Assembly (NCBI GenBank): GCA_001599935.1
Contig: BCIJ01000007.1
Span: 94,227 to 158,226, forward strand
Source: Holtermannia corniformis
Lineage: Eukaryota > Basidiomycota > Tremellomycetes > Holtermanniales
DNA: 64,000 nucleotides
Reading direction: 5' to 3'
Numbering within the stretch: the stretch's first letter is position 1; each line of letters starts with the position of its first letter. A program made the position numbers and the translations under genes. Of the stretch, positions 63,017-64,000 are shown piece by piece. The notes under the pieces are model-generated. The model worked only from the letters and a program-made list of their open reading frames with translations. It had not been told where the DNA came from and ran no database searches.

Positions 63017-64000
63017 GCGGTGGAGTCTGTTGGACGTACCTGATCGCGTTGAATCTTCGACCGCCGTCTTCGCGGAACCTATGTTGAATGAGTCAGACGA
63101 GAAGCGTCAAGTGGTCGACAGTATGGCCCAAGTCGTTTTCAGAATCAAGACAGCTGGACCGAGGTGCTTCCAACAGGAGTATACGTCTGATATTGACAAA
63201 GGTGTTCGCCGCGCAGTGCCAACCCTTTGCCAGCAACTGCGCAGCACTCGAACAAAATTCGAAGGCTGACGAGGCATGGACACAGCCAAGTGATCTTCGA
63301 CAGTCACACTGCAACAAGCGTACACGCGCACCGTATTAGGACGTTGAACCTCCCGAGATCACATCTTAGAGATCGTCATCGTTCACGCTCATAGTTGCGC
63401 AGAACTCTCACTCGGACCAGGCGGTGTCATCACTGGCATGCTGAATCGCAGTGACACAGCGACCACGATTGATGAGGCGGACCAATTGTCCACTGTCTGC
63501 GTTATCAATCTCGAAATGTGATCAGTTGAGCTTGGTGAGAGCACGATGAGGCGAACGGTCGGAGACCGCAAACCTGACAGCGTAGAGACGTACGCTCGCG
63601 ATTCTAGTAACGTGACGTAGACCCAGAGGGCTCACGACTTGGTAAATCGCTATACAGCAAGCCCTGATAACGGAACCGGGCTCAGAGACTCGAGGTTTCA
63701 GCAAGCGCTCAAGGCGGCGTGGCTATAGATTCTCTTAGTACTGTAGTTCGCTACGTAGTCATAACGCGCGCGCCGCTCGGCAGCTACAAGAGAACCTCGA
63801 GGTACGTGGCTAGAGTCGTTTCTCCGCCTTTGATCACGGCCAGTTGTACCATCTCCCACACGAGCATCAAACAACCGCGTGTTGCGAAGTCCTGTCACGA
63901 TACGCCGGTTAGGATAATGCAAGCAAAGCCAGCACAGGTAGCACTTTGAATGGCCATGCGCCACTCTGTTCAAGAGTCGTTACCTCGGAAGGCCTCTGCG
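63017..64000. other. No supported gene
   Basis: Frames on both strands are short with no conserved motif. The left part is probably the promoter of the methyltransferase. The right part may be the flank of a gene beyond the window. Confidence 0.35.

Overview
The window reads as nuclear DNA of a fungus, most likely a basidiomycete of the red-yeast/Pucciniomycotina or tremelloid type. Nearly every recognisable gene is broken by several short introns, mostly about 40-65 nt. These have GTRNGT donors and a CTGAC or CTAAC branch-like motif close to the acceptor. Genes lie on both strands, close together, with no operons or bacterial signals. Fungal markers are a fused lycopene cyclase/phytoene synthase (crtYB), a fungal-order betaine-lipid synthase (BTA1), a fungal Afi1-type DENN protein, a Siw14-type phosphatase and a BRCA2/Brh2 homologue. 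The species cannot be named from sequence alone.

Layout. 1-1.1 kb: no gene recognised. 1.1-7.1 kb: Afi1-like (-), Siw14-like phosphatase (+), RbAp48/Msi1-like WD40 (-), ATP synthase subunit e (-). 7.4-14.8 kb: coatomer beta (+) and BTA1 (+). 14.8-21 kb: coiled-coil unknown (-), polyubiquitin (+), a new acidic Cys microprotein (-), ARG1 (-). 21.3-31.3 kb: TGS1 (+), Mrr/RRG7-like nuclease (-), RFX factor (+), BRCA2-like (-). 31.6-40 kb: crtYB (+), complex I NDUFS7 (+), P-loop kinase (+), Gon7-like (-), putative mitochondrial protein (-), primase PRI1 (+). 40-45.2 kb: tRNA-like element (-), RnpA-like protein (-), AFG1 (-), glycine-rich RRM protein (-). 45.4-53.6 kb: NatC MAK10 (-), LEA2-like membrane protein (-), SDR (-), PRP46 (+). 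53.8-64 kb: ADE13 (-), malate dehydrogenase (+), thioredoxin (+), two weak small genes (-), RIB3 (-), a TAM-type methyltransferase (-), then about 1 kb without a recognised gene.

Most genes are unrelated housekeeping genes. The main pairings are divergent promoters (BRCA2-like/crtYB, ARG1/TGS1, SDR/PRP46, ADE13/MDH) and one same-strand pair in which the AFG1 reading frame runs without a stop into a bacterial-type RNase P protein gene.

The most unusual signals are: the AFG1/RnpA-like junction and the presence of an RnpA-family protein in a fungus; a malate dehydrogenase gene with a probable 3-nt microexon and a last intron whose splice choice decides a PTS1-like tail; a polyubiquitin gene encoding two ubiquitin variants with introns repeating in every unit; an acidic Cys microprotein; GC-AG introns in several genes; and a 20-bp perfect palindrome between ADE13 and MDH. 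Coordinates given for genes run from start codon to stop codon including introns; exon joins were deduced by eye.
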